Assembly (NCBI GenBank): GCA_001017865.1
Contig: LATQ01000001.1
Span: 1,961,675 to 2,002,085 of the forward strand
Direction of reading: 5' to 3'
DNA from: Rhodococcus sp. IITR03
GTDB taxonomy: Bacteria > Actinomycetota > Actinomycetes > Mycobacteriales > Mycobacteriaceae
DNA: 40,411 bases
Positions 1 through 9,209 of the stretch are shown here, one piece after another (position 1 is the first letter of the stretch; each line of letters begins with the position of its first letter). The position numbers were made by a program, and so were the translations under genes. The notes under the pieces were generated by a model. That model made no database searches, was not told the origin of the DNA, and was given only the letters and a program-made list of their open reading frames with translations.

Positions 1-851
1 GGGGACCACGGCGACCTCGCGGCCCGCGCACTGATCGCCCAGCCGCTCGCCGTGGAGGACATGGGTGTGGCAGGGGTGCTCGGCGTCGTGACGACCGTCG
101 AACCCGGCCCGGCGCTGCTCGGCGCGATCACCGAGGTGGCGCGGTACGCGTGCAGTCAGATCGAGCTGGCCGAGCTCGATGCCTCCCGCGCCCGGCTCGA
201 CCGCGCCGAGGTCCGTGCGCTGCGCGCCCAGATCAGTCCGCACTTCATCTACAACGCGCTCAACACGGTGGCGTCGTTCGTCCGGACCGACCCCGACCGG
301 GCCCGCGAACTGCTGCTGGATTTCGCCGACTTCACCCGCTACTCGTTCCGCGCGGCCGGTGAGTACACCCTGCTCGCCGACGAACTGCGCAACATCGACC
401 GGTACCTGACGCTCGAGCGTGCCCGCTTCGGCAACGCCTCGAGGTGCGCCTGCAGGTCGCACCCGAGGTGCTCAACGTGACGCTGCCCTTCCTCGCTCTG
501 CAGCCGCTCGTCGAGAACGCCGTGCGACACGGGATCGCGGGCAAGGAAACCCGCACGGGCACGATCACCATCACCGCGGCGGACGAGGGCACCGACTGCG
601 TCATCAGCGTCGAGGACGACGGCATCGGCATGGACCCGGAACTGCTGCGATCGGGCACGCTCGACGCGATCGCCGAGAGCGAGCACGGCAGCGGTGTCCG
701 CGAGTCTGCGCACGTGGGCCTCGCCAACGTCGACGACCGGCTGCGTGCGGCCTTCGGCAACGACTACGGCCTCGTCGTCGAGACCGCGCCGGGGGCCGGC
801 ACCCGGGTGAGCATGCGCGTGCCGAAGTTCAGGGCGGGTATCCGGCCGTGA
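1..851 (+). CDS. LytS/YehU-type sensor histidine kinase, 5' end outside the window
   Basis: The reading frame is open from base 1, so the N-terminal sensory and membrane part is missing. What remains is a GAF-like stretch, the His_kinase (PF06580) block with the phospho-acceptor in SPHFIYNALN (His codon at 241), and an HATPase domain with LQPLVENAVRHGI (N box) and DDGIGM (G1 box). A frame break near 432 (GCCTC where GCCCTC or CCGCCTC is expected) separates the H box from the ATPase domain; the second half runs 444-851. The gene ends 31 bp before a LytTR response regulator, its evident partner. In this family the kinase phosphorylates the LytTR regulator in response to a metabolite, as BtsS does with pyruvate. 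The signal here is unknown, but downstream symporters point to a carboxylate. Confidence 0.88.
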
Positions 852-882
852 GGAACACCCGGCATGGCACGATGGATTCGCC

Positions 883-1665
883 GTGAACGAGATCACAGAC
901 AACCTGACCGTGCTGGCGGTCGACGACGAACCGCCCGCCCTCGACGAGCTGACCTACCTGCTGCGCGCGCAGGAGGAGATCGGCGTCGTACACACCGCGG
1001 GAGACGCGACGACCGCTCTGCGCGTGCTGCGCGACGGAGGCATCGACGCGGTCTTCCTCGACATCAACATGCCCGGACTCGACGGGCTGGAACTCGCGGG
1101 CATCCTGCGCAATTTCGCGGTGTCCCCGGCCGTGGTGTTCGTGACCGCGCACGACGATCGTGCGGTCTCCGCGTTCGACCTCGGCGCCGTCGACTACGTC
1201 CTCAAGCCGCTGCGGGAGGAACGACTCGCCGAAGCGGTCCGGCGGATCGCCGAGCGCCGCCGGCCCGCCGCGCAGGCGACATCCGACACCGGTCAGAGCG
1301 ACGACGTGATCCCGGTCGAGCTCGGCGGTGTCACCACGCTCGTGCCGCGCTCGTCGGTCCACTGGGTCGAAGCCGAGGGCGACTACGCGCGACTGCACAC
1401 CGCGACCGGTTCGCACCTGGTGCGTATCCCGATATCGACGCTCGAGAACCGCTGGGCCGATGCCGGCTTCCTGCGCGTGCACCGCTCCTATCTCGTGGCG
1501 CTGCCGCTCGTCACCGGTATCCGCAGTGTGGGTTCGGGTCTCGTCGTGTGCCTGCGCAGCGACAGCAACTCCCCGCCCGTCGAACTGCCCGTCAGTCGTC
1601 GGCACACGCGGGAACTCAAGGACCGGCTCATCCGCGGTCCGATGCAGTCGTGGACGTCGCGATGA
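883..1665 (+). CDS. LytR/AlgR-family response regulator (REC-LytTR)
   Basis: A 260-residue protein with a GTG start. Residues 8-125 form a receiver: acidic pair DDE near residue 15, phospho-acceptor Asp60 in FLDINMPGLDG, the Thr in VFVTAH and the Lys in DYVLKPL. Residues 145-255 form a LytTR DNA-binding domain (VHWVEAEGDYARLHT, then FLRVHRSYLVAL). It lies between the cognate kinase and two symporter units, and its stop overlaps the next start (ATGA at 1662). The order kinase-regulator-carboxylate symporter matches the logic of BtsSR/BtsT, so control of the adjacent transporters is likely. The frame is intact. Confidence 0.92.
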   Translation: MNEITDNLTVLAVDDEPPALDELTYLLRAQEEIGVVHTAGDATTALRVLRDGGIDAVFLDINMPGLDGLELAGILRNFAVSPAVVFVTAHDDRAVSAFDLGAVDYVLKPLREERLAEAVRRIAERRRPAAQATSDTGQSDDVIPVELGGVTTLVPRSSVHWVEAEGDYARLHTATGSHLVRIPISTLENRWADAGFLRVHRSYLVALPLVTGIRSVGSGLVVCLRSDSNSPPVELPVSRRHTRELKDRLIRGPMQSWTSR

Positions 1666-2035
1666 GCACCACCGGCGGGTCACCCCCGCAGCGGCAGCGT
1701 GTCGTCCTCGCCGAACGGCGCGGGGCGCGCATGGTCCGCACCCGGGTCGAGGTGCAGCAGCAGACCGAGGTGGCGACGCGATGGTTCGTGGGCTGGTCCG
1801 GGCACAGCTCGGGCTCGCCCTGCGGGTCGCGCTGTTCACCGTGTGTCTGCTGGGCGCCATTCCGGTGCTGTTCCACGTCGCTCCCGGTCTCGCCGCGGTG
1901 ACGGTCCTCGGGATCCGCCTGCCGTGGGTGTTGCTCGGTGTGGTCGGTTATCCGATCCTGCTCGGTATCGCGTGGGTGTATCTGCGTCTCGCCGAACGCA
2001 ACGAGCAGGATTTCACCGACCTCACCGACGATTGA
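1662..2035 (+). CDS. Small two-TM membrane protein preceding the symporter
   Basis: About 124 residues once a frame break near 1792 (GGCTGG for GGCCTGG) is repaired. The start overlaps the regulator stop as ATGA, indicating translational coupling. The N-terminal half is charged, with a run of Arg. Two hydrophobic segments follow (around FTVCLLGAIPVLF and WVLLGVVGYPILLG), then a tail ending LAERNEQDFTDLTDD. Proteins of this size and layout commonly sit directly before sodium:solute symporters (DUF485/DUF4212-like) and are thought to act as accessory subunits. I do not see a clear DUF485 signature, unlike the gene at 3964. Confidence 0.7.
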
Positions 2036-2042
2036 CGACCCC

Positions 2043-3839
2043 ATGAGCGGATCGATTCCCGTCGTCACCGTCGTCGGTCTCGTCGCCGCGGCGATCGCCA
2101 CCGTCGCGATCGGTGTGTACGGCGTGCGGATGGCGCGCACCACCTCGGATTTCCTCGTCGCTTCCCGCAGCGTCGGCCCACGCTGGAACGCCGCAGCCAT
2201 CTCCGGGGAATACCTCTCGGCGGCATCCTTTCTCGGGGTGGCCGGGCTCGTCGCGAAGTTCGGTGCCGATGCCCTGTGGTATCCCGTCGGTTTCACGGCC
2301 GGCTATCTGGGTCTGCTGTTGTTCGTCGCTGCGCCGCTGCGACGTTCGGGCGCCTACACCGTCCCGGACTTCGCGGAGTTCCGGCTGGGGGAGAAGTGGC
2401 TGCGCACGCTGTCGATGATGGTCGTGGCGATCATCTGCATCCTGTATCTGGTGCCGCAGTTCCAGGGCGCGGGACTCACGCTCAACATCCTTCTGGGAGT
2501 GCCCGACTGGGTGGGCGTCGCCGTGGTCGGGGTGATCGTCGTGGCCAACGTGGTCGGTGGCGGGATGCGGTCGATCACCTTCGTGCAGGCCTTCCAGTAC
2601 TGGCTCAAACTCACCGCGGTCGCCCTGCCCGCCCTGGTCCTCACGTTGCACTTCGTCGGCGACCACCGGGGTGTCGACGAACCCGTGCCGCCCACCGTCA
2701 CCGAGACCACCACCGTCGACGTGACGATCGATGTGGTCGTGCAGGTCGCCGAGACGCTCCCCGTCGTGGCGACCGGGGAGATCGACGGCCGGCCGGTCGC
2801 GGGTGTCTTCGAACTCGAACCGGGGGAGCACGTCCTCGGGGCCGGAACCGAACTGGTCCTCGACGCGGGGTCACCCGTGCCGGTGGTCGCCGGTGCACCG
2901 ACCGACAACGACACCTGGTCGTCGCCGGGGGCGGGGCTGGGGGCGAGCAGCGAACATCCGCTGTTCCAGGTGTATTCGCTGATGCTCGCGACCTTCCTGG
3001 GCACGATGGGTCTGCCCCACGTGCTCGTGCGCTTCTACACCAACCCCGACGGACGGGCGGCGCGCATGACGTCGTTCGCCGTCATCGGCCTGCTCGGGCT
3101 GTTCTATCTGTTCCCCACGCTGCTCGGGGTGTTCGCGCGCCTGTACGTCCCGCAGCTGCTCATCACCGGACGCTCCGATGCGGCAGTGCTGTTGCTGCCG
3201 GGGTCGGTGCTGTCGGGCTGGGGTGGCAGTTGCTCGCGGCGCTGGTCGCCTCGGGTGCGATCGCGGCTTTCTTGTCGACGTCCTCCGGACTGCTGGTGAG
3301 TGTCGCCGGCGTGTTGTCCACGGACGTGCTGCGCGGCCGGGTGCGCGACTTCCGGGTGGCCGCGGTGCTCGCCGGTGTGGTGCCGCTCGTGCTCGCTCTG
3401 TCGGTGACCTCTCTCGACCTGTCGCGTTCGGTCGGGCAGGTCTTCGCGATCGCCGCGTCGACGCTGTGTCCGCTGCTGGTGCTGGGGATCTGGTGGCGCG
3501 GCCTCACCGCGATCGGCGCGGCGGGCGGGGATGGTCGTCGGTGGTCTCGTCGCGGGCGGTGCCGCCCTGGCGACCGTGCTGCTGCCGATCGATCCGTCGG
3601 TGGCGGCCGGGTGGCCGACGGTGCTCTCCGCCTATCCGGCGGCGTTGAGCGTTCCGCTGGCGTTCCTCACGATGATCACGGTGAGTCTGCTGACCCGTCG
3701 GCGGATCCCGCGCGACGTCGGCAGGACCTTCTCCCGCATGCACGTGCCCGAGCGGCTCGGGATGGGCCGCGACCGCGAACTCGGCGCGTTCGGTGAACGG
3801 GGCCGTGACCCCGGGAAGAGTCGCCGTTCGTCGCGGTGA
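2043..3839 (+). CDS. Sodium:solute symporter (SSS family) with a long extracytoplasmic insertion
   Basis: The start lies 7 bp after the previous stop with no strong ribosome site, so coupling is likely. It encodes about 598 residues after repairing breaks near 3215 (GGCTGGGG for GGCCTGGGG) and near 3530 (a G run one too long or two too short). Family hallmarks are SGEYLSAASFLGVAG near residue 58 and GTMGLPHVLVRFYT near residue 320, shared with the second symporter at 4326. Between these lies a hydrophilic, Thr/Val-rich stretch of about 90 residues (coding roughly 2680-2940), far longer than in the paralogue. The family co-transports Na+ or H+ with acetate, pyruvate, propionate or related acids; the substrate cannot be read from sequence. 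Confidence 0.88.
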
Positions 3840-3855
3840 CGCGACCGTTCGTCGC

Positions 3856-3872
3856 ACGAGGGCACCCCTCGT
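3856..3872 (+). terminator. Short hairpin after the first symporter
   Basis: ACGAGGG and CCCTCGT form a perfect 7-bp stem with a 3-base loop, 16 bp after the symporter stop. It is followed by a pyrimidine-rich stretch but no clean T run. It may end or attenuate transcription between the two transporter units. Confidence 0.4.
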
Positions 3873-3911
3873 CGTTCCACCTCTTGTCTCCTCTGTTCGT
3901 GTGACAGCCGT

Positions 3912-3926
3912 CTCATTAGCGTTGTG
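3912..3926 (+). promoter_or_regulatory. Putative promoter core (CTCAT-TAGCGT)
   Basis: CTCATTAGCGTTGTG contains a TANNNT-type -10 hexamer (TAGCGT, 3917-3922), 42 bp before the GTG of the DUF485 gene. The same 15-mer with two changes occurs at 9210-9224 before the catabolic operon. No convincing -35 was seen. This suggests the second symporter unit has its own promoter. Confidence 0.4.
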
Positions 3927-3963
3927 ATCATCCTCACCTCACACGACGACCAAGGAGTCGGCA

Positions 3964-4329
3964 GTGACCACAGCACCACTCAGCGAGAGTGGCGTACCCC
4001 AGCAGCGACGGATACCGACGCCGCAGGAGTTCGTCACGATGCAGGAGAGCCCGGAGTTCCAGGAACTGCGCAGCCGTCTGCGCCGTTTCGTGTTCCCGGT
4101 GACGGCGTTCTTCCTGGCCTGGTACGCCCTGTACGTCCTGCTCGCCACCTACGCGGACGAGTTCATGGCGACGAAGGTCATCGGCAACATCAACGTCGGG
4201 CTGATCCTGGGTCTCGGCCAGTTCGTCACGACCTTCGTGATCACCGCTGTCTACGTGAAGTTCGCCGGCCGTGAGCTGGATCCGCGTTCCGCCGCGATCC
4301 GCGAGGAACTGGAAGGACCCCTGCAGTGA
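3964..4329 (+). CDS. DUF485 family membrane protein
   Basis: 121 residues. The GTG start is supported by AAGGAG at 3951-3956. It shows the DUF485 pattern: a soluble N-terminus with SPEFQELRSRLRRFVFP, TM1 around AFFLAWYALYVLLATYA and TM2 around VGLILGLGQFVTTFVITAVYV, ending in ELDPRSAAIREELEG. DUF485 genes typically form a pair with an acetate/monocarboxylate permease (yjcH-actP in E. coli, the gene before mctC in Corynebacterium). Its stop overlaps the next start as GTGA, so the two are co-translated. The frame is intact. Confidence 0.92.
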   Translation: MTTAPLSESGVPQQRRIPTPQEFVTMQESPEFQELRSRLRRFVFPVTAFFLAWYALYVLLATYADEFMATKVIGNINVGLILGLGQFVTTFVITAVYVKFAGRELDPRSAAIREELEGPLQ

Positions 4330-5960
4330 CCGTTCTCGCGCAGAGTGGGGCCGACGTCGGCAACCCGATCCTCAACATCGCCATCTTCGTCGCGTTCGTC
4401 GTCGTGACGATGGGCCTGGTCATCAAGCCAGCCGCACGACGAAGAAGGCCTCCGACTTCTACACCGGCGGCGGCCAGTTCTCCGGCCCGCAGAACGGCTT
4501 CGCCATCGCCGGCGACTACCTGTCGGCCGCCTCGTTCCTCGGTATCGCCGGTGCGATCGCCGTCTACGGATACGACGGCTTCCTGTACTCGATCGGCTTC
4601 CTCGTCGCATGGCTCGTCGCCCTGCTGCTCGTCGCCGAACTGCTCCGCAACACCGGCCGGTTCACGATGGCCGACGTGCTGAGCTTCCGGCTCAAGGAAC
4701 GGCCCGTCCGCATGGCAGCGGCGCTCTCGACCCTCGCGGTGTCGCTGTTCTACCTGCTCGCACAGATGGCCGGCGCCGCCGGCGGACTCGTCGCGCTGCT
4801 GCTCGACATCGAGGCAAGGCCGGCCAGGCCATCGTCGTCGCGGTCGTCGGTGTGCTCATGATCGTGTACGTGCTGATCGGTGGCATGAAGGGCACGACCT
4901 ACGTGCAGATGGTCAAGGCCGTGCTGCTCATCGCCGGCGCCGGCCTGATGTTCGTGCTCGTCCTATTCGCGGTACGGGGCAACTTCTCGCAGCTGCTCGC
5001 CGACGCCCAGGCGATGGTGTCGAGCTCGTCGAACGAGGCCGTCGCCCAGCGTGACGTGCTCGCCCCCGGTGCCAAGTACGGCATCAGCAACATGTCGCAG
5101 ATCGACTTCCTCTCGCTCGGCATCGCACTGGTCCTCGGCACCGCCGGTCTGCCGCACGTGCTGATGCGCTTCTACACCGTGCCCACCGCCAAGGAAGCGC
5201 GTCGTTCGGTCACCTGGGCCATCGCCTCATCGGCGCCTTCTACCTGTTCACCCTGGTGCTCGGTTACGGTGCCGCGAAGATGGTCGGCCCCGACGCGATC
5301 CTCGGCGCTCCCGGCAAGGAGAACGCGGCGGCTCCGTTGCTGGCCTTCGAACTCGGCGGCACGCTGTTCCTCGCGATCATCTCGGCTGTCGCCTTCGCCA
5401 CGATCCTCGCGGTCGTCGCCGGTCTGGCCATCACCGCCTCGGCGTCCTTCGCCCACGACATCTACGCCAGTGTCATCAAGCGTGGCAACGCCACCGAGGA
5501 CGAGCAGGTGCGGGTCTCGCGGATCACGGTCGTCGTGATCGGTCTGGTGGCGATCGTCCTCGGCATCCTCGCCATGGGACAGAACATCGCCTTCCTGGTG
5601 GCCCTGGCCTTCGCGGTCGCCGCCTCGGCGAACCTGCCCACCCTGCTGTACTCGCTGTTCTGGCGGAAGTTCAACACGACCGGCGCCCTGTTCAGCATCT
5701 ACGGTGGTCTGATCAGCTGCCTCGTGCTCATCGTGTTCTCCCCGGCGGTGTCCGGTGCACCCTCGGCGATGTTCCCGAACGTGGACTTCTCCTGGTTCCC
5801 GCTGTCGAACCCGGGCATCGTGTCCATCCCGCTCGCGTTCGCGCTCGGCGTCGTCGGCACCTACGTCGGACGCCGCAAGCAGGAGGACCGGTACAAGCAA
5901 GCGGAGATGGAGGTCCGCTCGCTCACCGGCGTCGGTGTGGAGAAGGCCGTCTCCCACTGA
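4326..5960 (+). CDS. Monocarboxylate:cation symporter, ActP/MctC type (SSS family)
   Basis: About 545 residues after repairing three breaks: near 4430 (AAGCC for AAGGCC), 4813 (GAGGC for GAGGGC) and 5231 (GCCTC for GCCCTC or GGCCTC). It starts at GTG overlapping the DUF485 stop. Diagnostic segments are AIAGDYLSAASFLGIAGAIA, the TM helices around VGVLMIVYVLIGGMKGTTYVQ, GTAGLPHVLMRFYTVP and the C-terminal FWRKFNTTGALFSIYGGL. ActP and MctC take up acetate, propionate or pyruvate across the inner membrane. With the LytSR pair upstream this makes a sensed carboxylate-uptake locus. It is a paralogue of the symporter at 2043. Confidence 0.9.
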
Positions 5961-5973
5961 TCCTCTGCGCCGC

Positions 5974-6004
5974 GTGGCCCGCTCCCGATCCGGGGGCGGG
6001 CCAC
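5974..6004 (+). terminator. Strong GC hairpin after the permease operon
   Basis: GTGGCCCGC and GCGGGCCAC pair perfectly; an inner T-G wobble and CCC/GGG extend the stem to about 13 bp around a 5-base loop. It begins 14 bp after the permease stop. No U tract follows, as is common for actinobacterial terminators. Confidence 0.7.
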
Positions 6005-6056
6005 CGTCGTGTCGGGGTGCCCCGCCGGCGGAACGGACCGTCTACTGTTGCGGACC

Positions 6057-6494
6057 ATGGCGAAACTCGAAGTGTCCACCGACCTTCCGCTCGACCCGCA
6101 CGCAGCGTGGGAACACGCCTCCCGCCTCGAATCGTTCGGGGAGTGGCTGAGCATCCACGACGGGTGGCGCAGCGACCTGCCGGACACCCTCGCCGAGGGC
6201 ACCACCCTGCAGTCGGTGGTATCCGTCAAGGGCATGCGCAACCGCGTCACGTGGACCATCGTCGAACTGGACGCGCCGCACCACGTGGTGCTGAAGGGAA
6301 CCGGCAAGGGCGGCACGAAGTTCTCGATGCGGCTCGCCGTCGCCGCCCGCGGGGACGGTTCGACGCTGTCGATGAAGATCGACCTCGGTGGTGCACCCCT
6401 GTTCGGTCCGATCGGGTCGGGGGTGGCGCGTGCCCTGCACGGCGACCTGCAGTCGTCGCTCGACACCTTCGCGCGCCGCTACGGCGGGAACTGA
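6057..6494 (+). CDS. Rv0910-family SRPBCC protein
   Basis: 145 residues starting MAKLEVSTDLPLDP. The fold is polyketide-cyclase/SRPBCC: LESFGEWLSIHDGWR near the N-terminus, a central beta region VTWTIVELDAPHHVVLKGTG and a C-terminal helix ARALHGDLQSSLDTFARRY. The family is named after Rv0910, described as the toxin of the Rv0909-Rv0910 pair, although many members occur without an antitoxin and may bind lipids. No antitoxin-like gene is visible in the 96 bp upstream or the 33 bp downstream. The frame is intact. It lies between a terminator-like hairpin and the convergent MFS gene. Confidence 0.75.
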   Translation: MAKLEVSTDLPLDPHAAWEHASRLESFGEWLSIHDGWRSDLPDTLAEGTTLQSVVSVKGMRNRVTWTIVELDAPHHVVLKGTGKGGTKFSMRLAVAARGDGSTLSMKIDLGGAPLFGPIGSGVARALHGDLQSSLDTFARRYGGN

Positions 6495-6527
6495 CACCTC
6501 GGCGCAGCGTGACATGACGCCCCGGTC

Positions 6528-7926
6528 TCATCGAACAGGTAGGTGAGAATCCGATGCGGCCGTGCTCCGACGGTGCAGCCGTTCCACGCCGCTTGCATAC
6601 CAACGCTTACCGAAGAGCAGCGCCACGATCGCGAGTGCGTACACGAGCGGGGTCAGTTGTAGTGCGGCGAGCAGGCCGAGACGGTCGGCGAGGATCCCGA
6701 CGACGAACGGTCCGGTCGCCAGCCCCAGGACATTGTTGGCGACGGTGAGAGTGCCCAGCGCGGAGGCCCGCACCGACTCGTGGGTCAGTCGTGCCACCAT
6801 GGCCGCCGTGGGACCTGAGGACCCGGCGGCGAAGAAGGCGCCGATCCCGATCAGGTCAATTGCGCCGGGCCGGGTGCCAGCTGGAATCCGATTCCGAGGG
6901 ACACGAGCGAGACGATGCAGAACGCGACGGCGCTGGTCCACTTCGCCGACGGGTTCGTGCGGCTGACCCGGTCGGTGATCATCCCGCACACCACCATGCC
7001 TGTGCCGATCAGCAGTACGAAGATCGACGCGACCATCCCGGCCTTGTCGGGGGCGAGGCCGTACTCGCGGTTGAAGAAGCTGGGCGTCCAGGCCAGCAAC
7101 ACGGCAGCGGTGAACATCTGCAGGCCGCCCCCGAGGTAGGCGCACCAGACGGCGGGGCTGGTGAACAGTGTGGAGATCGGGACCCGGATCGGGGGTGACG
7201 AATCCGGACGAGGAGACGATCCGGTCGGTACCGTGTCCTGACCGGCCTTGTGCGCTGCCAACCTGCCTTCGGTGACGAGGGCGCGGAACAGGGCGACGAG
7301 GATCAGGCCCAGCACCGCCATGGCTGCGAACGACCACCGCCAGCTCAGGTGCACCGCGATGACGCCACCGAGCGCGACGCCGATGACCGAACCGAACGAG
7401 CCGCCGGCCATGAAGGCGCCGCTGAGTGCGGAATGGACCCGCGGGACGAAGACACTCAGGATCACGGCGATTCCGACGCTGCCGTAGGCGGCCTCGCCGA
7501 CCCCGACCAGGAAGCGGGCGACGAGAAGCTGTTCGTAGTTGGCTGCCACGGCGCAGAACAGCGTCGCGATACTCCAGATCACCGCCATCAGGGTGAGGCT
7601 CCGTACCCGGCCCCACCGATCGGCGAGGAGTGACAGTGGGAAGGTCAGCAGGCCGACCATCAGGGCGACGATGCTGGTGAGCGACGCGAGTTGCGAATCC
7701 GACAGTGCCCAGTCCGCTTTCAGGAACGGGAAGACCGCGCTGAGTACCTGGCGCGACATGTAGTCCGAGAGCAGCAGTGCGAAGGTCAGCGCGAAGACCA
7801 ACCAGGGGTATGCGGGCCGACGGCGTGGACGCTTCTCGTGTGCCGGATCGACGAAATTCGTTGTATCGTCCGGAGATTCGAGGGCGAGTGCGGCGGAGGT
7901 GCGATCGGGGTGGGGAGAATTCCCAT
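6528..7926 (-). CDS. MFS permease of the AraC-controlled catabolic regulon
   Basis: About 466 residues with 12 predicted TM helices after two repairs: near 7915 (CCCC for CCCCC) and near 6870 (GGCCCGG for GGCCCCGG). The start at 7926 is chosen because GAGGAG lies 6 bp upstream; without the first repair this ATG leads into a dead frame. The MFS motif A appears as LADRWGRVRS after TM2, and a conserved N-terminal segment reads SDYMSRQVLSAVFPFLK, as in anion:cation and aromatic-acid symporters. It faces away from the operon at 9283 but shares the operator module (8068-8106), so it probably imports that pathway's substrate. Confidence 0.85.
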
Positions 7927-8041
7927 AGGAGCTCCTCGGAGGAAAGGGGATGGGGCAGGACCCGAGCAGTTCCACGACTCTCGCGCGGAGAAGGGGGCGG
8001 CGGGGCGTGCACGCCGGTTTGCCATCGTCGTGGTGCACATC

Positions 8042-8047
8042 ACAGTA
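8042..8047 (-). promoter_or_regulatory. -10 hexamer of the MFS gene (TACTGT)
   Basis: On the minus strand TACTGT fits TANNNT and lies exactly 20 bp downstream of the GGGATAAG end of the operator. The operon promoter at 9215 has the same 20-bp spacing. The implied leader to the ATG at 7926 is about 110 nt. Confidence 0.55.
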
Positions 8048-8067
8048 GTGGGTGTGCGAGGTGTTCA

Positions 8068-8106
8068 CTTATCCCGACGGGACACGGCTCTGTCCAATTC
8101 GGGACA
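8068..8106 (-). promoter_or_regulatory. Putative AraC-regulator operator upstream of the MFS gene
   Basis: Read on the minus strand: TGTCCCGAAT, 12 bp, then TGTCCCGTCGGGATAAG. The two TGTCCC half-sites are 22 bp apart, start to start, about two helical turns, as expected for direct-repeat AraC sites. The 17-mer matches the one at 9178-9194 at 16 of 17 positions and points towards its target gene in the same way. Confidence 0.65.
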
Positions 8107-8107
8107 C

Positions 8108-9118
8108 TCAGGCTTCGGAGCGTTTGCGCCACTCTCGGGGAGTCATACCGAATCGGCGGGTGAACCAGCGTGAGAACCCGCTCGGGGCCGAGAACGACAA
8201 CATCTCGGAGATCTCGGCGAAGGTGTGACGCCCGCTCGCCACCAGTCGCTGCGCGAGTTCGGCCCGGGTGTCGTCGACGACCCGGGTGAAGGTCTGCCCC
8301 GACCTGGCCAGGTGCCGGTGAACGGTGCGGCGATCCACACCGAGACTCGCCGACACCTGGTCGACCGAACAGCGCCCGGTCGGTAACAGCAGTTCGACGA
8401 GTTCCCGGACCCGCCGCTCGAGCACGGGGGTCTCGGATGCCGAGAGGTCGTCGAGGACCTGTTGCGAATAACTGCGGAGGACGGGATCGGAGAGGCGATT
8501 GGGTAGATCCAGATCGCCGGTGTACACAACGATTCCGGAATAGTTGCCGTCGAAGACGAGGGGAGCGTCGAAGACGCGACGGTGCGTGCTGTCGTCGCCG
8601 GGCCGGCCGTGTTCGAAACACACCGACACGGGCCGCCAGCGGTCGCCGAGCAGGTACTGCAGAAGTTGGTGGATGACGGCGACCGCAAGTTCCGTGGCCT
8701 GGCGCACGGGCATGGGTTCGCCCGGTTCGACGCGAAGCACGATCGTCGACAGTCCGTCACGCTCGGTGATGTCGATGAACAGCGCCTCGTTGTACGTGTG
8801 CTGGAAACGGATCAACATGCGCAGGGCGCTACGGGCGTTCGGCTCGTCGCGGATGGCCACGCTCAAGGGTCCGAGAGTCGACAGGCGTCGCCGTTCGGCG
8901 AGTCTCAGCGCGAAATCCTGGTGGGCGGTGACCGCAGCGGACAGTTCCAGCAAGCGGACGATCGACGCTGCCGGTACCCACCGGTCCTGCAGGTCGAGTC
9001 CGGACGGGTCCAGTTCGACGCTGCGCAACAGTTCGATCGGATCGGCCGAGAGCGAGCGGGCCAGTTCGACGAATCCCGTCAGTGTTGCGTAGCGCGCCAA
9101 CGGCTTCGGCAGCGTCAT
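8108..9118 (-). CDS. AraC-family regulator of the adjacent catabolic genes
   Basis: 336 residues, frame intact. The start at 9118 follows GAGGAG 10 bp upstream. Residues 15-205 resemble the PF12625 ligand-binding domain of OruR/ArgR-like AraC proteins (PLARYATLTGF, LGPLSVAIRDEPNARSAL, FEHGRPGDD). Residues 235-330 hold the double helix-turn-helix (VSASLGVDRRTVHRHLA, then FAEISEMLSFSAPSGFSRWFTRRFGMTPREWR). It sits between the MFS gene and the reductase-to-ligase operon, both of which carry the same operator module. AraC sites placed directly upstream of the -35 region usually mean activation, probably by the pathway substrate or an intermediate. Confidence 0.9.
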   Translation of the reverse strand: MTLPKPLARYATLTGFVELARSLSADPIELLRSVELDPSGLDLQDRWVPAASIVRLLELSAAVTAHQDFALRLAERRRLSTLGPLSVAIRDEPNARSALRMLIRFQHTYNEALFIDITERDGLSTIVLRVEPGEPMPVRQATELAVAVIHQLLQYLLGDRWRPVSVCFEHGRPGDDSTHRRVFDAPLVFDGNYSGIVVYTGDLDLPNRLSDPVLRSYSQQVLDDLSASETPVLERRVRELVELLLPTGRCSVDQVSASLGVDRRTVHRHLARSGQTFTRVVDDTRAELAQRLVASGRHTFAEISEMLSFSAPSGFSRWFTRRFGMTPREWRKRSEA

Positions 9119-9155
9119 CGCGCATCTCCTCGATTTCTCGGCGACCGGACAGGAC

Positions 9156-9194
9156 TGTCCCCGAATGACAACGAATATGTCCCGTAGGGATAAG
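9156..9194 (+). promoter_or_regulatory. Putative AraC-regulator operator upstream of the catabolic operon
   Basis: TGTCCCCGAAT, 11 bp, then TGTCCCGTAGGGATAAG. Half-site spacing is 22 bp, identical to the site at 8068-8106 on the other side of the regulator gene. It lies just upstream of the regulator's own start (9118, divergent), so it may also autoregulate. Confidence 0.65.
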
Positions 9195-9209
9195 CATCCC
9201 GGACGCCCG

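Noticed and set aside
829..1860. Long minus-strand frame opposite the response regulator
   Set aside because: The plus strand encodes an unmistakable REC-LytTR protein; the antisense product is Arg/His-rich without hydrophobic core patterns.
3840..3963. Possible small RNA in the gap between symporter units
   Set aside because: A short hairpin and a promoter-like box are present, but nothing supports an independent transcript.
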